Source: Peribacillus frigoritolerans
Lineage (GTDB): Bacteria > Bacillota > Bacilli > Bacillales > DSM-1321
Direction: 5' to 3'
Length of the DNA: 64,000 nt
Assembly (NCBI RefSeq): GCF_040250305.1
Contig: NZ_CP158190.1
Location: 2,264,001-2,328,000, forward strand
Part shown: piece after piece, positions 62,307-64,000 of the stretch
How positions within the stretch are numbered: the first letter of the stretch is position 1
Layout of the letters: every line of letters starts with the position of its first letter
Translations under genes and position numbers: made by a program
The notes under the pieces: model-generated
What the model was told of the DNA's origin: nothing
The model's database searches: none
The model's input: only the letters and a program-made list of their open reading frames with translations

Positions 62307-64000
62307 ATGGACTTGAATAAACATTTGGAAATGGAAAAAGGGGTTACGCCTGGATCTAGCGATGCGACAATCCTTGTCAATGAATCTGGAGTCATCTCTT
62401 TTGCGAATCAACAGGTATATGAAAACTTTGGTTATGATCATCATGAATTGAACGGGGAAAAGCTTCTGAATCTTATACCAGGGGCAAACCTGCAGCACAG
62501 CGGGGAAGGGGAGATTATCCACCAGTTGGGGATCCACCGGGATGGTCATGCTTTTTCGCTTTTTTTCAGGGTGAACTCCTTTCAGCTTGCGAAAGAGCTT
62601 TATTACTTAATTGTAGCCCATAAAGTGAAAGATCAATCACGGATTAACCAGCAGCAATCCTATCCGATAAATGAACTGGTTGATTTAATTTACGCACTTG
62701 ATGAATCAACGATTGTTGCATTTACGGATGAAAAGGGCAAGATAATAAACTTTAATAAGAAATTTTGTGAGGTATCCAAATATTCAGCAACAGAGCTTAT
62801 CGGGAAGGATCACCGAATTATTAATTCAGGTTATCATTCAAAGGAATTTATGCAAGAGCTTTGGCGAACAATTTCATCAGGAAGTGTTTGGCGGGGTGAA
62901 ATCAAGAACAAAGCGAAGGATGGAACTTATTATTGGGTGGATACCACAATTGTCCCTTTCTTAAATGAAAAAGGGAACCCTTATAAATACCTGGCAATTC
63001 GGAAGGAAATTACCGAATATAAACGAGTTTTAGAGGAATTAGGGAAGTTTGTAAATAAAATGGCCGATTTCCAATTTGCTTTGGATGCTTCCTCAATTGT
63101 AGCAATAACCGATCAACGAGGGACGATCAAATATGTCAATGATCAATTTTGCCGGATTTCAAAGTTTTCAAAAGAAGAGCTGATCGGACAGGATCATCGA
63201 ATTATTAACTCGGGATTTCATTCGAAAGAGTTTTTCGACAATCTTTGGAAAACAATATCATCAGGGGAAGTATGGAAAGGCGAGATTAAAAATAAGGCCA
63301 AGGATAATACTTATTATTGGGTGGATACGACAATCGTTCCATTTCTTGATGAGTTCCAGAAACCTTACCAATATTTAGCGATTCGATATGAAGTAACCCA
63401 GCGTAAGCTTGCGGAAGAAGAGATTCAGAAAATGACCGGGAAAATCATTGATGTGCAGGAAGAAGAAAGAAAACGCATTTCCAGAGAGCTTCATGATGAT
63501 ATCGGACAAAACTTATACAGCCACCTCATAACGATTAACAGACTGCAGACAGAAATGGATCATCCCCTGTTAGATCAGATGCAAGATGAAGCGACCGAAA
63601 TTATCGAAGCACTCCGGCATCTATCCTGGGAATTAAGGCCATCTGTACTTGATGATCTTGGACTGTTCCCTGCCATTCGCTCTTTATTGGGGCAATTTTC
63701 AGAGCATCATCATATCAAGGTCCATTTTGAATGCTATTTGAATTGCCGTCTGAATACAAACAAAGAAATTACCATTTACCGTATTATTCAAGAGGCATTA
63801 ACAAATATTAGGAAATATGCTCAAACCGAAGAAGCTACAGTGACGATCCAGGAAATAGAGGAAGTAGTTCGTGTAGAAATAGAAGATAAAGGAAAGGGCT
63901 TTGATTTAGAAAAAGTTACCCGTGGAGTAGGCTTATTCAGTATGGAGGAAAGAGCCAGAGTTTGCGGCGGAAACCTTATCCTTCATTCTCGTGAAGGGAA
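62307..64000 (+). CDS. NreB-like sensor kinase with tandem PAS domains (incomplete)
   Basis: The frame runs from ATG at 62307 (behind AAGGAGG) to the right edge, about 564 residues visible. A PAS-like segment (about 15-105) is followed by two near-duplicate PAS domains (about 120-245 and 250-375), each with HRIINSG.HSKEF and KNKAKD.TYYWVDTT. The HisKA_3 region has ISRELHDDIGQN with the phospho-His at 396, and the HATPase domain continues past it (EALTNIRKYA, EDKGKGFD). No four-Cys cluster motif of NreB is seen, so oxygen sensing by Fe-S is doubtful. It is cytoplasmic. Confidence 0.9.
   Translation, partial: MDLNKHLEMEKGVTPGSSDATILVNESGVISFANQQVYENFGYDHHELNGEKLLNLIPGANLQHSGEGEIIHQLGIHRDGHAFSLFFRVNSFQLAKELYYLIVAHKVKDQSRINQQQSYPINELVDLIYALDESTIVAFTDEKGKIINFNKKFCEVSKYSATELIGKDHRIINSGYHSKEFMQELWRTISSGSVWRGEIKNKAKDGTYYWVDTTIVPFLNEKGNPYKYLAIRKEITEYKRVLEELGKFVNKMADFQFALDASSIVAITDQRGTIKYVNDQFCRISKFSKEELIGQDHRIINSGFHSKEFFDNLWKTISSGEVWKGEIKNKAKDNTYYWVDTTIVPFLDEFQKPYQYLAIRYEVTQRKLAEEEIQKMTGKIIDVQEEERKRISRELHDDIGQNLYSHLITINRLQTEMDHPLLDQMQDEATEIIEALRHLSWELRPSVLDDLGLFPAIRSLLGQFSEHHHIKVHFECYLNCRLNTNKEITIYRIIQEALTNIRKYAQTEEATVTIQEIEEVVRVEIEDKGKGFDLEKVTRGVGLFSMEERARVCGGNLILHSREG

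Noticed and set aside
1..64000. tRNA, rRNA, CRISPR arrays, transposases and prophage genes
   Set aside because: None was recognised by eye; no cloverleaf, spacer-repeat pattern or recombinase/transposase motif was seen.

Overview
The window looks like a chromosomal segment of a low- to mid-GC, aerobic, spore-former-type Bacillaceae. The gene content and style resemble the Peribacillus/Bacillus group: strong AAGGAGG ribosome sites, frequent TTG/GTG starts, rho-independent terminators, a CcpA-type cre site, the kip/pxp cluster in Bacillus subtilis order, and a 190-bp dispersed repeat of a kind common in these genomes. No rRNA, tRNA, CRISPR array, transposase or phage gene was seen. The assignment to a group is inference from content, not from a marker gene.

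Layout. (1) 1-8980: end of an amino-acid permease, a small lipoprotein, then a C2-sulfonate/phosphonate cluster: PhnX, sulfoacetaldehyde acetyltransferase Xsc, a taurine-type aminotransferase, a PIG-L deacetylase, a YeiH-type exporter and a GntR regulator. A shared 24-bp operator-like site lies in front of xsc and gntR. (2) 9083-17190: accessory genes: divergent-PAP2 protein, erythromycin-esterase family protein, GNAT, MarR, and a MarR-controlled heterodimeric ABC exporter. (3) 17642-26860: a lone E1 alpha/beta pair of a 2-oxoacid dehydrogenase, a PAS-AAA-HTH sigma-54 activator, and a four-gene acyl-CoA operon (ligase, hydratase, GntP permease, MaoC) with a clear -24/-12 promoter. (4) 27020-38230: EamA exporters, an MhqO/MhqN-like quinone-stress pair, a MocR regulator, a half-length MFS gene coupled to a flavin oxidase, TetR, and a cre-controlled ACS-family transporter. 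(5) 38432-47990: a histidine-utilisation-like island (AraC regulator, HutU, HutI, MFS, HutH-like lyase, sarcosine-oxidase-like flavoenzyme) in which the lyase lacks exactly the Ala-Ser-Gly that forms the MIO cofactor. (6) 48005-52850: 5-oxoprolinase operon pxpA-ycsG-ycsI-pxpB-pxpC. (7) 52877-53240: hairpins flanking the second 190-bp repeat. (8) 53553-64000: a nitrate-reductase-like respiratory cluster: membrane protein, molybdopterin enzyme, four-cluster ferredoxin, Tat-exported Rieske protein, small proteins, NarK fused to PAS, two HisKA_3 kinases, a NarL/NreC regulator and an NreA-like GAF protein. The last kinase runs off the window.

The two most unusual systems are the MIO-less lyase island, which may degrade a histidine betaine such as ergothioneine or hercynine, and the Rieske-linked nitrate reductase cluster with a NarK-PAS fusion and duplicated sensor kinases. 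Functions are read from protein sequence and context only; no database search was possible.
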